Shown: piece after piece, positions 1-9,896 of the stretch
Numbering within the stretch: position 1 is the first letter of the stretch
Layout of the letters: each line of letters begins with the position of its first letter
Origin: CAWDCV01 sp963728125
GTDB lineage: Bacteria; Actinomycetota; Actinomycetes; CAWDCV01
Assembly: GCA_963728125.1 (NCBI GenBank)
Contig: CAVSIZ010000013.1
Location: 248,001-312,000 of the forward strand
Reading direction: 5' to 3'
Length of the DNA stretch: 64,000 nucleotides
The notes under the pieces: model-generated
What the model was told of the DNA's origin: nothing
Databases searched by the model: none
Seen by the model: only the letters and a program-made list of their open reading frames with translations
Position numbers and translations under genes: made by a program

Positions 1-304
1 GGAGCGGTACGTCTACACCTACAGCGATCCGCAACTGCATCGCACGCTTGCCGAGCTCGAGCGCAAGGGACGCCGGTGGAAGGAGCCGCCGCAGCGCTAC
101 AAGGGGCTCGGTGAGATGGATGCTGCGCAGCTGGCGGAGACAACGATGGATCCGCGGCGCCGTACGCTGCGTCGGGTGACGCTGGGCGATGTCGAGGCGG
201 CGGAGCGGATGTTCGAGTTGCTCATGGGCAGCGACGTCGCGCCGCGCAAGGAGTTCATCGTCAGCAACGCCTACGACTTCGACCGCTCGCGCATCGACGC
301 CTGA
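1..304 (+). CDS. parE: DNA topoisomerase IV subunit B (ParE), C-terminal end
   Basis: The gene enters from the left edge; reading from base 2 gives the last 100 residues and a TGA stop. The piece carries the GyrB/ParE C-terminal signature QRYKGLGEMDAAQLAETTMDP followed by the usual tail ending in a DFDRSRIDA-like sequence. In the family this TOPRIM-end region contacts the breakage-reunion subunit. The gene for that subunit (parC) lies on the opposite strand at about 6.1-8.5 kb, so topoisomerase IV is more likely than a second gyrB. ParE supplies the ATPase half of the enzyme that unlinks daughter chromosomes. GyrB cannot be excluded from this fragment alone. Confidence 0.9.
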   Translation, partial: ERYVYTYSDPQLHRTLAELERKGRRWKEPPQRYKGLGEMDAAQLAETTMDPRRRTLRRVTLGDVEAAERMFELLMGSDVAPRKEFIVSNAYDFDRSRIDA

Positions 305-424
305 TCAGGCTCGCCCAACGCCCCTGCCGTGCCGTCGATCGCCCTTCTGGGCACAGGCGACGGAATCGGCGACGATGGCCAGAAGCAGGGCCCGCGGTTT
401 CCGGCCTCGTCACGTGGGAGTCTC

Positions 425-2075
425 GTGCCGACTGATCGGGAGAATCTGGTGTCCTCCGGCCGACGGAGGCTGGCGACTGGCACCTGGACAGAAGCCGGGG
501 AGTCATTCCGAGCTGCCCTCGACCTGGAGGAAACCGGCGAGGCCCTGCTGGGCCTCGGCGAGGCGCTGTGGTGGCTGGGGGAGACCCGCGAAGCGATTGC
601 CTACCAAGAACGTGGGTTCGCCGCGTTCCTTCGCGAAGGTCATCCGGACCGGGCGGCGAATGCCGCGCTGTGGTTGTCCCTCGTCTATCGCCAACAGATC
701 GGCAATACGGCCGCCTCTGACGGCTGGATCGCCCGCTTCGCCCGGCTCGTGGAGGAGTTCGAGTTAGAGCAGCTGCAGGGATGGCTCCTCGTCATCAAGG
801 CGTTCAGCAGCGATGGCCCCGAAGCGGAGGAGACGTGGGCGCGTCAGGCGCACCAGCTGGGCCGGACCTCGGGGGATCAGGACCTGGAGTTCTGTGCCGC
901 GAGCCAAGTAGGGGCTGCCCTCATCCGACAGGGCCGGATTGCCGAAGGCGTTACGTGGCTCGACGAGTCGATGGTCGGCGCCTTCAGCGGAGAAGGTGCC
1001 GCCCTCGACACGGTCGTCTGGACCAGCTGCAACATGATCATCTCCTGCACTCGCAGTGCCGAATTCGAGCGTGCCGTGCAGTGGATCCGCGCCGCGGACG
1101 CGTTCACTCGGCGCTACGGTTGCCCGTATCTGTTCAGCGAGTGCCGCACCTCGTATGGCGGCGTACTCCTCGCCATGGGCGACTGGGACCAAGCCGAACA
1201 CGAGCTCCAAGCGGCGATCGAGCTATCCCAGGCCTCGGCCCCCGCGCATCGACACAGGGCGTTGGCCACGCTGGCCGAGTTGAGGATGTCGCAGGGTCAG
1301 GTCGAAGAGGCGGAGCACCTTGTCAACAGTCTCGCCGATTCCGAAGCGGCCACGACGGTGTGGGCCCGGATCCACCTTGCCCTTGGTCGGCCCACCCTCG
1401 CCGCCGCCACGCTGCGACGCAGGCTGAGCCTCATCGGGGAGGAGCGGCTAGAAAGCGCAGTGCTGCTCGAGTTGCTCGGAGAAGCAGAGATCGAGCAGGG
1501 CGAGCACCAGTCGGCCGTCAAGCGGGGCCGCTGGCTCGCCGAGCTGGGTGAGTCCACCGGCAGCCGCCTCGCGCTCGCGCAAGGCCACCGGCTCTGGGGG
1601 CGTGCCCTCGAGGCTGTAGGGGAGGTGACGCAGGCTCGCCTACACCTTGACGTGGCGTTGACGACATTCGTCCATCTGGCAGATGCCGTTCGAGGCGGCT
1701 CGTACGCGCATGTTGTGCGCCCGCGTACTGGTAGACCAGGCCGCTGATGCGGCCGTCGCCGAGGCGCAGTTGGCCCTGGAGTCGTTCGAAGCCCTCGGTG
1801 CCGGCAGGGACGCCGATGCGGCTGCCGCGTTCCTGCGGCAGCTTGGTGTCAAAGCCGCTCGGACCGGACCGCGAGGAGTCGGGGCACTCACCAAGCGGGA
1901 ACACCAGGTGCTGTCCTTGCTCGCTGAGGGACGGTCGAACCCCGAGATCGCGGACCGCCTCTACCTCAGTCGCAGGACAGTCGAGCACCACGTGGCGCAT
2001 GTGCTGGCCAAGCTCGGTGTCCGCACCAGGGGCCAAGCTGTGGCCGAGGCGGCACGCCGTCACGGACGGGAATAG
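425..2075 (+). pseudogene. LuxR-family regulator with TPR-like region, +1 frameshift
   Basis: A GTG at 425 (GGGAG 4-5 nt upstream; an upstream GTG at 329 is possible) opens about 420 residues of helical, tetratricopeptide-like repeats rich in ALA/LGEA motifs. At about 1681-1682 the frame changes by one extra base, and homology continues from MPFEAARTRM to a classic C-terminal LuxR/GerE helix-turn-helix (LTKREHQVLSLLAEGRSNPEIADRLYLSRRTVEHHV, read in two parts) ending at 2075. The two halves together make a normal large ATP-independent LuxR-type activator. As written, the first frame stops at 1747 without the DNA-binding domain. The gene directly abuts the methyltransferase gene and probably controls it. 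Sequencing error or real inactivation cannot be told apart here. Confidence 0.8.
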
Positions 2076-2087
2076 GTGATCTCACCG

Positions 2088-3218
2088 ATGCCTGCGCCGT
2101 GTCCAGAGACGCAGGCTGCGGCCATGGTTTCCACAGCGGAGATGCCCACGCCCTCGGTCGATCGGACCCGCGCCGACGCCTTCGCCGCGCGGATGATCGA
2201 GGTCCTCAACGACGGGTGTCTGGCGTTGATGACCAGCATCGGTCATCGGGTCGGTTTGTTCGATGCACTCGCAGGCCTCCCCCCTGCCACCAGCCAGCGC
2301 ATCGCCGAGGCGGCCTGTCTGCAGGAGCGCTACGTCCGGGAATGGCTTGCCGCCATGGCCACCTCAGGGGTTATCGACTACGAGGCCGCGTCGGGCACGT
2401 ATTGGCTGCCGCCCGAGCACGCGGCCTCGCTCACGCGTGCCGCTGGGCCGGGCAATCTCGCGGAGGTCATGCAGTTCATCCCCCTGTTGGCAGCAATCGA
2501 GGAGCCGTTGATCGGCTGTTTCCGCGATGGTGGCGGAGTCCCGTACAGCCGGTACCAACGATTTCACCGGCTGATGGCCGAGGACAGCGCTGCGGTCCAC
2601 GACACGGCGCTTCTCGACGAAATTGTGCCGCTCGTGCCCGGGCTAGCGGGCCGGCTGCGCGCAGGTGTCGACGTCGCGGATGTGGGCTGTGGCAGTGGCC
2701 ATGCGATCAACCTGCTGGCCGCCGCGTTTCCAGCGAGTCGTTTCGTGGGCTACGACTTTTCGGAGGAGGCCATCGACGTGGCGAGGGAGGAGGCGGAAAG
2801 GATGAAGCTGCGCAACGCGACCTTTGAGCTGCGTGATGTCACCGACCTCGCCGCGTTCGACCGCTTCGACCTGATCACTGCGTTCGACGCCATCCACGAT
2901 CAGGCCCACCCCGCACGAGTTCTCGCGGGCATCGCCCGGGCCCTTCGTGCCGACGGCATCTTTCTCATGGTGGACGTACAAGCCTCCAGCGCCCTCGAGG
3001 ACAACCTCGATCACCCGCTGGGCACGTTCCTCTATACCGTCTCCACCATGCACTGCATGACGGTGTCACTGTCCCTCGACGGGGACGGGCTCGGCGCTGT
3101 CTGGGGAGAACAGCGGGCTCGGCGCATGCTGGTCGAAGCCGGCTTCACCTCAGTCGAGACCGCCCACGTCGACGCCGACTTCCTGAATACGTACTACGTC
3201 GCCCGCAAGGGGCGGTAA
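2088..3218 (+). CDS. SAM-dependent methyltransferase with N-terminal winged helix
   Basis: About 376 residues from ATG 2088; GTG 2076, directly after the regulator's stop, is an alternative. The N-terminal third is a winged-helix dimerisation domain as in O-methyltransferases and Rv2258c-like proteins (IAEAACLQERYVREWLAAM, ending in a WLPPEHA turn). The C-terminal part is a class I Rossmann methyltransferase: DVGCGSGHAINLL (motif I), VGYDFSEEAI (motif II) and DLITAFDAIHD (motif IV). The substrate cannot be read from sequence. It lies immediately downstream of the LuxR gene with no gap, so they form one transcription unit. Confidence 0.82.
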   Translation: MPAPCPETQAAAMVSTAEMPTPSVDRTRADAFAARMIEVLNDGCLALMTSIGHRVGLFDALAGLPPATSQRIAEAACLQERYVREWLAAMATSGVIDYEAASGTYWLPPEHAASLTRAAGPGNLAEVMQFIPLLAAIEEPLIGCFRDGGGVPYSRYQRFHRLMAEDSAAVHDTALLDEIVPLVPGLAGRLRAGVDVADVGCGSGHAINLLAAAFPASRFVGYDFSEEAIDVAREEAERMKLRNATFELRDVTDLAAFDRFDLITAFDAIHDQAHPARVLAGIARALRADGIFLMVDVQASSALEDNLDHPLGTFLYTVSTMHCMTVSLSLDGDGLGAVWGEQRARRMLVEAGFTSVETAHVDADFLNTYYVARKGR

Positions 3219-3236
3219 CGCCCGGCATTCCGACGT

Positions 3237-4389
3237 CTACCAGGCGGCGATGCTGTCGTGGTCGGGAGCGTCGATCGCGAAGTCCTGATGCGGTCCCGGG
3301 CTCACCGCCCACAGTGAGTAGCCCGTCGACACGAACAGCCAACCCGACTCCGACCATGACAGCCGCGGGCGGCCGACGCGGCCGATCGGTGGAAGGTCGA
3401 GGTGGCTGCTGATGCTGGCGGCGTACTGCGTGCCGGGCAGATGACCGATCACGACCGAGCGCCGGTCGGGCGCATCGCTCGTCGCCACCACGGCCGCCCA
3501 GTGTCGTCCATCGGGCGACAGGGTTCGCCCGCCCGGTGAGCCGCCAGCCGTCGGGCAGTGCCGCGACCGTCGCGTTGACGGCGGCGGCCCGGTCGTAGGC
3601 CTGGAGCGGGCACTGGTCGCACTCCTGCCAGAGCACACGAGTCTCGTCGGCGTCGTGGACGCGGCCCTGCTCGGCCAGCACCCTCGTCACCTCGCCGCGG
3701 ATCGGGTCCCACTCCACGATGCGGTCGGGCGCTTCCTCGAACGGGACGCCGAGGAGCAGTGTGGAGGTTGACCCGGGCGCGACCAATCGGAGGTTGCGCG
3801 GGAGGGCGCGCGCCGCGAGCCGCTCGGTCCCGTCGACGCCCACCAGGCGAATCGTCCGACCGCCGTCGTTTGCTTGGGTGAGCCACACCGCGTCGGGCGT
3901 CGCGGCCAGGATCTGCGACGCCGTCCCGAGCGACAGGGTCACGCCGCTGTCCTGGACGACGAACGCCTCGGAGTTGAGGCCGGGACCAGCACTCGCGGGC
4001 CGCTCGGCGAGGACGACCGTGGAGTCGGCGACACGCAGGACTCCACCCGGACGCGCACTTCCATACGAGAGGGGCAGGAACAGGGTGTGTATGTGGCCCG
4101 CGTCCACATCGAGAATCGACAGCTGAGGCCCGGTGAGAAGGACGTGCGCGCCGGTCTGCGTCGGTTCGCGCAGCGTCAGCGGCGACGGTTGGCTAGCCGT
4201 GGGTTCGGGGGCGGCGGAGCCGAGCGGAGCGGTTGGCACCGTCTCGGACGGGCTGGATCCGGTGAAGTCGTCGATGAGCGTCGGCACGACGGCAATCGCC
4301 ACCGCGATCGCGGCCACCCCGCCAACGAAGCGGGCGAGCAACGGCGAGCGCGCAGAATCGCGGTCGCGCTCGTTCTCGAGGACGTCCAC
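3237..4389 (-). pseudogene. Exported propeller-like protein, frameshifted
   Basis: From ATG 4389 the product has a charged N-terminus, one membrane segment (about residues 22-42, LARFVGGVAAIAVAIAVVP), a Pro/Thr/Ser linker and then repeats that look like WD/YVTN propeller blades (for example VDAGHIHTLFLPL, RIVEWDPIRGEVTRV). At about 3520-3540 one extra base moves the frame; the natural continuation TLSPDGRHWAAVVAT, with a further blade and a C-terminal SIAAW, lies in the next frame and stops at 3237. Read through the shift, it is a membrane-anchored extracytoplasmic protein of about 383 residues. Function unknown. It is convergent with the methyltransferase gene, with 18 bp between the stops. 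Confidence 0.65.
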
Positions 4390-4506
4390 TGCTGCTCCGT
4401 CGAGCCGACGACGTCGGTCGATCGACTGTAAGCAGCTATCCGACCCTTGTCACCGCGAGCGCTGACGCCGACCCTGCCTCGCTCCCGCTGTCGCGAGTTC
4501 CTCACC

Positions 4507-5964
4507 TCACGAGGTCGAACTGTCGTGAGGCTCACCCAGCTCCTCTGGATCCAGGCGGGCGTCACGGTGGCGCACCGAACGGTTCCAGAAATAGGTGATC
4601 ACCCAGAGCACAATGCCGATTGCCAGCAGGTACATCGCGATCTGGTACTGCTGCTGCTGTTCCTCGCTGCGTGCCCACGGGCCCGCCAGGAACGCGCAGG
4701 CGACGACACCGATGTACGGAAGCACCGTCGGCGCTTTGAAGTGCTTGTGCGCAACCGGCGGCCGGCGCCGAAGGACGATCAGCGAAATGTGAACCACCGT
4801 GAAGACGCACAAGAGAAGCAGCGCAGTCGTACCACCAAGAAGGGCAACGGCGGGAGCATCCGACTGGGTGACGACGAAGAAGATGAGCCCGAACGAGATG
4901 AGCGTGGTGAAGATGATTGCCGCGTAGGGAGTGCGGCGAGTGGGATGTACCCGTCCAAGGATTGGCGGCAGCACATCTTGGCGCGCTAGACCATAGAGCA
5001 GCCGGCTCGCCATCAACATGTTGATCAGGGCGGTATTGGCTACGGCAAACATCGCGATAAATGGGAAGATCGTATCGAACGGCAGATCCGGTGCGCCCGC
5101 CGCAACGACCTGGGTAAGTGCGGAGCCCTTTTCCGGATCTGACAGATCGCCGACTGGCACGAGCGCGACCGCGATGATCGAGATGAGCAGGTAGATCGTG
5201 CCGGTGATACCCAGGCCGGTGAGCATGATCCTCGGGAAGTCGCGGATGGGATCCTTGCATTCCTCGGCCATGTTCACCGAGTCTTCGAACCCGACCATCG
5301 CGAAGAACGCAAGCGCGGTGGCCGTGGTGACGGCAATAAATGCGCCCTTGCCCTCGGCGGACTCGAATACCGTGACCTCGGAGAAGTCCGCACGTCCTTG
5401 GGTGATTGCCCACAAGCCGATGAATATGATGAGAAGCAGGCCGGACAGCTCAATGCAGGTCAGTACGACGTTGGCCTTGACGCTCTCGCCGACGCCCCGC
5501 AGGTTGACCGCGGCAACGAGGGTCATGAAGGCGAGAGCAAGGAGCAGGATGCCGGTACTTCCCACCTCAATACCCAGATTGAAGGCGTCGTTGAGGAAAC
5601 CGGCAAAGGCATTAGCTGACGTCGACGCCGATGTGACTCCGGAAGACATGACCGCAAAGGCCACCAAGAACGTCAGGAAGTGGATAGCAAATGCCTTGTG
5701 CGCGTAGAGTGCAGCGCCCGCGGCCTGCGGATAGCGGGTGACGAGCTCCAAGTATGAGAATGCCGTGATCGTCGCCACGAGGAAGGCAACCAGGAATGGA
5801 GCCCACGCCGCGCCACCAACTTCTCCCGCCACGGTTCCCGTCAGCGCGTAAATTCCCGTGCCCAGGATGTCACCGACAATGAACAGCAGCAGGAGGTTAC
5901 GGCCCATCACTCGATTGAGTTGATGGGAGCCGGCCTCTTCAGCAGCCTCGACCGTGTCGCTCAT
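4507..5964 (-). CDS. APC-family amino acid permease
   Basis: 485 residues from ATG 5964 (an ATG pair at 6003/6000 is possible). The first helix carries the APC signature GRNLLLLFIVGDILGTGIYALTG (read in two parts) with the unwound GTGIY segment, followed by about 12 hydrophobic helices and a charged C-terminal tail. The segment FFAMVGFEDSVNMAEECKDP is the TM6-TM7 region typical of cationic or aromatic amino acid and polyamine permeases. It would import an amino acid or amine with protons; the substrate is not predictable. Local GC is lower than its neighbours (sampled lines 57-60% against 75% in parC), which suggests later acquisition. It lies downstream of parC on the same strand. Confidence 0.85.
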   Translation of the reverse strand: MSDTVEAAEEAGSHQLNRVMGRNLLLLFIVGDILGTGIYALTGTVAGEVGGAAWAPFLVAFLVATITAFSYLELVTRYPQAAGAALYAHKAFAIHFLTFLVAFAVMSSGVTSASTSANAFAGFLNDAFNLGIEVGSTGILLLALAFMTLVAAVNLRGVGESVKANVVLTCIELSGLLLIIFIGLWAITQGRADFSEVTVFESAEGKGAFIAVTTATALAFFAMVGFEDSVNMAEECKDPIRDFPRIMLTGLGITGTIYLLISIIAVALVPVGDLSDPEKGSALTQVVAAGAPDLPFDTIFPFIAMFAVANTALINMLMASRLLYGLARQDVLPPILGRVHPTRRTPYAAIIFTTLISFGLIFFVVTQSDAPAVALLGGTTALLLLCVFTVVHISLIVLRRRPPVAHKHFKAPTVLPYIGVVACAFLAGPWARSEEQQQQYQIAMYLLAIGIVLWVITYFWNRSVRHRDARLDPEELGEPHDSSTS

Positions 5965-6057
5965 ATGGGCCTGCCCTTCGGCGCGAGTGTCGGCGAACAT
6001 CATTCCTCGACGTCGTCCCCCAACACAATGGGCTCGCCGCGCGACAGGGTGTGGGGC

Positions 6058-6078
6058 CGGGTCGACGAGGTCGACCCG
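6058..6078. repeat. 9-bp perfect inverted repeat between parC and permease
   Basis: CGGGTCGAC, a 3-base loop GAG, then GTCGACCCG. It sits just after the parC stop (6086 on the minus strand) and about 95 bp before the permease start. It could be a weak terminator of parC, although no T-run follows, or an operator for the permease gene. Confidence 0.5.
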
Positions 6079-6085
6079 TCGGCGA

Positions 6086-8542
6086 TCACGACGTAGCGGG
6101 CGGTCCCGCGACCGCGGCCAGGGGCTGCGGCAGCGGGATGCCCGAGCCGTCCCGCTTACCCTGCGCCGCGGGGAGGTCCAGCGGCACCCCATTCGGTGCC
6201 GCCGCGCGCAGCGGCACAGCACCGGCGTAGGCGAACAGCAGCTGATCCTCACCGCGCAGGAAGCGGTGGCAGCGCACCCCGCCGGTGGCGCGGCCCTTGG
6301 CCGGGTACTCGGAGTACGGGGCCACCTTGACCGTGCCGGCCTCGGTGCCCGGCAGCGCCCCGCCGGAGCCGGCGATCGTCACGACGGCCGCATCCTTAGC
6401 CGCATCGACCGCGCCGAAGAACACGATCTCCGCTCCGGCAGACAGCCGTGCGCCAGCCATACCGGCGGCTGCGCGGCCCTGCGGGCGTACCGCCGACGCG
6501 GGGAAGCGCAGCAGCTGCGCGTCGGAGGACACGAACACCAGGTCCTCTGACCCGGAGGACAGCTCAACCGACCCCACCACCGAGTCGCCGGGGCGAAGGG
6601 CGATGAGCTCCCAGGTGGCCCGATTGGCTGGCACATCGGGCAGCACGCGCTTGACGACGCCCTGCGCCGTGCCGAGCGCGAGCCCCGCGACAGCGGTGTC
6701 GTCGAGGGACGCGAGGCCGCGTACCCGTTCGTTCGTGTCGAGCGCGAGGAACTCGGCCACCGGAGCGCCACCGGACAGGCTCGGCGCCGTCGCGGTCGGG
6801 GGAAGTGCGGGCAGGTCGAGTACGTCCAGACGCAGCATGCGCCCGGCTGAGGTCACGACGCCGACCGTGCCACGGGCAGTCCCGCGAACCGCCGACACCA
6901 CGACGTCGTGGCGGGCGCGGGCACCCTCGGCAGGGATCGGATCGTCGGTCATTGTCCGCGCGAGCAGGCCCGTCGACGACAGCAGCACCCAGCACGGGTC
7001 GTCGCTGACCTCGAGGGAGACGGCCGCTGCGGCGGGCTGACCTGCAGACTCCAGCAGCACCGTGCGCCTGGGCGTTCCGAACTGCTTCGCGACCGCTGCG
7101 AGCTCGTCGGAGACCGTACGTCGCAACAGCTCCTCGGACTCGAGGATCTCGGTCAGCTCGGCGATCTCGCGCTGCAGCGTCTCGCGCTCCTGCTCGAGCT
7201 CGATCCGGGAGAACTTCGTCAGCCGGCGCAGCGGCATGTCGAGGATGTAGGTCGTCTGGACGTCGCTGAGATCGAAGACCTGCATCAATCGTTCGCGGGC
7301 TTGGGCGGTGTCGTCGCTCGAGCGGATGACCGCGATGACCTCGTCGATGTCGAGGATCGCGACCAGCAGCCCGTCGACCAGGTGCAGCCGCTCCTCGCGC
7401 TTGGCGCGCCGGAACTCCGTACGGCGTTGAACGACCTCGAGCCGGTGGTCGACGTACACCTCGAGCAGTTCGCGCAGGCCGAGCGTGCTGGGTTGGCCCT
7501 CGACGAGCGCGACGTTGTTGATGCCGAACGAGTCCTCCATGGGCGTGAGGCGGTAGAGCTGCTCGAGCACCGCCTCGGGGACGAAGCCGGCCTTGATCTC
7601 GATCACCAGTCGCAGCCCCGAGTCGAGGTCTGTCAGATCCTTGAGATCGGCGATGCCTCCCAGCTTCTTGGCGCCGACGAGTTCCTTGATCCGGGCGATG
7701 ACCTTCTCCGGCCCAACGCCGTAGGGCAGCTCGGACACCACGATGGCCTTGCGGCGGGGCGTGACGTTCTCGACCCTGGCGGTCGCTCGGGTGCGGAAGA
7801 TACCCCGACCCGTCTCGTACGCCTCCCGGATGCCGTCGAGACCGATGATCTTGCCGCCCGTCGGCAGGTCGGGGCCCGGCACAAAGCGCATCAGGTCGTC
7901 GAGCGTCGCGTCTGGGTGCTTCACGAGGTGCCGAGCTGCGGCGACGACCTCGACCAGGTTGTGCGGCGGCATGTTCGTGGCCATGCCGACGGCGATGCCC
8001 GCCGCGCCGTTGACGAGCAGGTTCGGGAACGCCGCGGGCAGCACGTCGGGCTCGGTGGACTGATCGTCGTAGTTCGGGCGCATGTCGACGACGTCCTCGT
8101 CCAGCCCGTCGGTCATGAGCAGCGCGGCAGGCGCCATCCGGCACTCGGTGTACCGGTAGGCGGCCGGACCGGAGTCGAGGGAACCAAAGTTGCCATGCCC
8201 GTCGACGAGCGGCACGCGCATCGCGAACGGCTGTGCCATCCGCACGAGGGTGTCGTAGATGGCTCCATCACCGTGCGGGTGCAGCTTGCCCATCACGTCG
8301 CCCACGACGCGCGCGCATTTCACGTGGGCGCGATCGGGCCGCAGCCCCATTTCCGACATCTGGTAGAGGATCCGGCGATGGACAGGCTTCAGCCCGTCAC
8401 GGGCATCCGGTAGCGCTCGCGAGTAGATAACGGAGTAGGCGTACTCGAGGAAACTGCTCTGCATCTCCTCGGAGACATCGACGTCAACGATGTGCTCTTC
8501 GAAGTCCTCGGGTGGCGGAGTCGTTGAGGTACGGCGGGCCAT
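6086..8542 (-). CDS. parC: DNA topoisomerase IV subunit A (ParC)
   Basis: 818 residues from ATG 8542 (MARRTSTTPPPED); an in-frame ATG at 8551 adds three residues. The breakage-reunion domain is complete: SRALPDARDGLKPVHRRILY, HPHGDGAIYDTLVRMAQ (quinolone-pocket helix) and the active tyrosine at about residue 131 in AYRYTEC. The coiled-coil gate (ERETLQREIAELTEIL) and a beta-pinwheel C-terminal domain follow. The C-domain lacks an obvious GyrA box (QRRGGKG-like), which supports ParC over GyrA. It decatenates chromosomes together with ParE, whose gene ends at 304 on the other strand. The gene follows the histidine kinase gene with an 18-bp gap. Confidence 0.92.
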   Translation of the reverse strand: MARRTSTTPPPEDFEEHIVDVDVSEEMQSSFLEYAYSVIYSRALPDARDGLKPVHRRILYQMSEMGLRPDRAHVKCARVVGDVMGKLHPHGDGAIYDTLVRMAQPFAMRVPLVDGHGNFGSLDSGPAAYRYTECRMAPAALLMTDGLDEDVVDMRPNYDDQSTEPDVLPAAFPNLLVNGAAGIAVGMATNMPPHNLVEVVAAARHLVKHPDATLDDLMRFVPGPDLPTGGKIIGLDGIREAYETGRGIFRTRATARVENVTPRRKAIVVSELPYGVGPEKVIARIKELVGAKKLGGIADLKDLTDLDSGLRLVIEIKAGFVPEAVLEQLYRLTPMEDSFGINNVALVEGQPSTLGLRELLEVYVDHRLEVVQRRTEFRRAKREERLHLVDGLLVAILDIDEVIAVIRSSDDTAQARERLMQVFDLSDVQTTYILDMPLRRLTKFSRIELEQERETLQREIAELTEILESEELLRRTVSDELAAVAKQFGTPRRTVLLESAGQPAAAAVSLEVSDDPCWVLLSSTGLLARTMTDDPIPAEGARARHDVVVSAVRGTARGTVGVVTSAGRMLRLDVLDLPALPPTATAPSLSGGAPVAEFLALDTNERVRGLASLDDTAVAGLALGTAQGVVKRVLPDVPANRATWELIALRPGDSVVGSVELSSGSEDLVFVSSDAQLLRFPASAVRPQGRAAAGMAGARLSAGAEIVFFGAVDAAKDAAVVTIAGSGGALPGTEAGTVKVAPYSEYPAKGRATGGVRCHRFLRGEDQLLFAYAGAVPLRAAAPNGVPLDLPAAQGKRDGSGIPLPQPLAAVAGPPATS

Positions 8543-8560
8543 GCGGCCCATTGTCGACGG

Positions 8561-9895
8561 TCAGGTCGGCAGGGTGACGACGACGCGCGCTCCAGGAGAA
8601 GCATCGGTGATCTCGACGGTGCCGGAATGCGTGCGCACGAGCTCGCGCACGATGGCGAGGCCCAGCCCGCTGCCGCCGTCGTCGCGCCCGCGTCCCTCGT
8701 CCAGGCGAGTGAAACGCTCGAACACCCGGTCGCGATCCTCGGCCGGAATGCCCGGACCGTCGTCGCTGACGGACAGGACCGTGGTCGTTGGCGTCCGCGT
8801 CGTCTCAACACAGACCTCTGAGCGCGCGTGCCGAACGGCGTTGTCGACGAGGTTCGCGACGATGCGGCGCAGGGCATCGGCATCACCACGTACGGGTGCG
8901 GGGGAGTCGCCAGCGACCGTGACTTGCCCGTGCTGGGTGGCGACGGAGGACGCCAGCTCGTGTATGTCGACCGTCGTGACACGGCTCTCGGTGGCCCGCT
9001 CATCGAGTCGGGCCAGCAGGAGCAGGTCGTCGACCAGGCGTGACATCCGGGTCACGTCCGCAAGCGCGTCCTGCGCTGTCGCCTGCCAGGTCGCCTGCCG
9101 CGGGTGGCGCAGCGCGACCTCGAGTTCGGTACGGATGTTGGTCAGGGGGCTGCGCAGTTCGTGGGCGGCATCGGCGACGAACGTCCGCTGCCGCGTGGCT
9201 GCGGCCTCGAGCCGGGCGAGCATGTCGTTGAGGGTGGCCGCGAGCCGGCCGATCTCGTCGTCGGTCCCCGGGTCAGGCAGACGTCGCGACTCCTGCGAGC
9301 CACTGATCTCGGCCGCTCCGCGACGCAGTGCTTCGACCGGGCGAAGTGCCGAGCCGACGATGAACCAGCTCAGCACGGCAAGGGCTGCAGTGGCGACGAC
9401 TCCGCCGATCGCGACCGCGACGCGCACCAGCGCAACCGTTCGTTGCTGATCGGCAACCGGAACCGCGACGAGAACCGTCTGCGGATCCGCCGACGATCCG
9501 GCGGGAACGGCCACGACGCGGTACGGATCACTGTCCCCGAGACGTGCCCCGGCAAGGGTGACTGCGTCACCTGCTTGCGCCGCTGACAGCTCCGCCGGCT
9601 CGAGCAGGGCAACCAGGCGGTCGCCGCCAGGCGTCGCGGCGAGGACACGGCCCTGCTCGTCGAGCACCTGAGCGACCGCCGAACCGAACGTCGGCAGCGG
9701 GTCGGCGAGGCGGCCGGTGTCGACCAGGGCGGCGATGTCCCCACCGCGCTGTCGCGCGGATTCGTCGAGGGATGCCAGCAGCGAGCGATCGAGCGCGGCA
9801 ACGAGCACGATCCCGGCCAACGCCAGGCCGACGGCGACGACCAGGGCGGAGACCGCCGTCAGTCGTACCCGCAAGCTCTGCCTCGCGAGCGGCAT
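8561..9895 (-). CDS. Sensor histidine kinase
   Basis: 444 residues from ATG 9895, one base after the regulator's stop. Two membrane helices (about residues 10-33 and 154-175) bracket an extracytoplasmic sensor domain. Then come a HAMP linker, the HisKA box VADAAHELRSPLTNI (His about 245), and HATPase motifs N (NLVDNAVRHA), G1 (DDGPGIP) and G2 (GSGLGLAIV). This is the usual actinobacterial PhoR/CutS-like architecture. It should phosphorylate the adjacent OmpR-type regulator. The divergent gene set (LolA-like protein and ABC exporter) is the most likely target, suggesting an envelope-stress signal. Confidence 0.9.
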   Translation of the reverse strand: MPLARQSLRVRLTAVSALVVAVGLALAGIVLVAALDRSLLASLDESARQRGGDIAALVDTGRLADPLPTFGSAVAQVLDEQGRVLAATPGGDRLVALLEPAELSAAQAGDAVTLAGARLGDSDPYRVVAVPAGSSADPQTVLVAVPVADQQRTVALVRVAVAIGGVVATAALAVLSWFIVGSALRPVEALRRGAAEISGSQESRRLPDPGTDDEIGRLAATLNDMLARLEAAATRQRTFVADAAHELRSPLTNIRTELEVALRHPRQATWQATAQDALADVTRMSRLVDDLLLLARLDERATESRVTTVDIHELASSVATQHGQVTVAGDSPAPVRGDADALRRIVANLVDNAVRHARSEVCVETTRTPTTTVLSVSDDGPGIPAEDRDRVFERFTRLDEGRGRDDGGSGLGLAIVRELVRTHSGTVEITDASPGARVVVTLPT

Positions 9896-9896
9896 C

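Noticed and set aside
6908..8413. 500-codon open frame antisense to parC
   Set aside because: It is the mirror of a strongly conserved gene in GC-rich DNA; the translation is low-complexity and lacks any family match.
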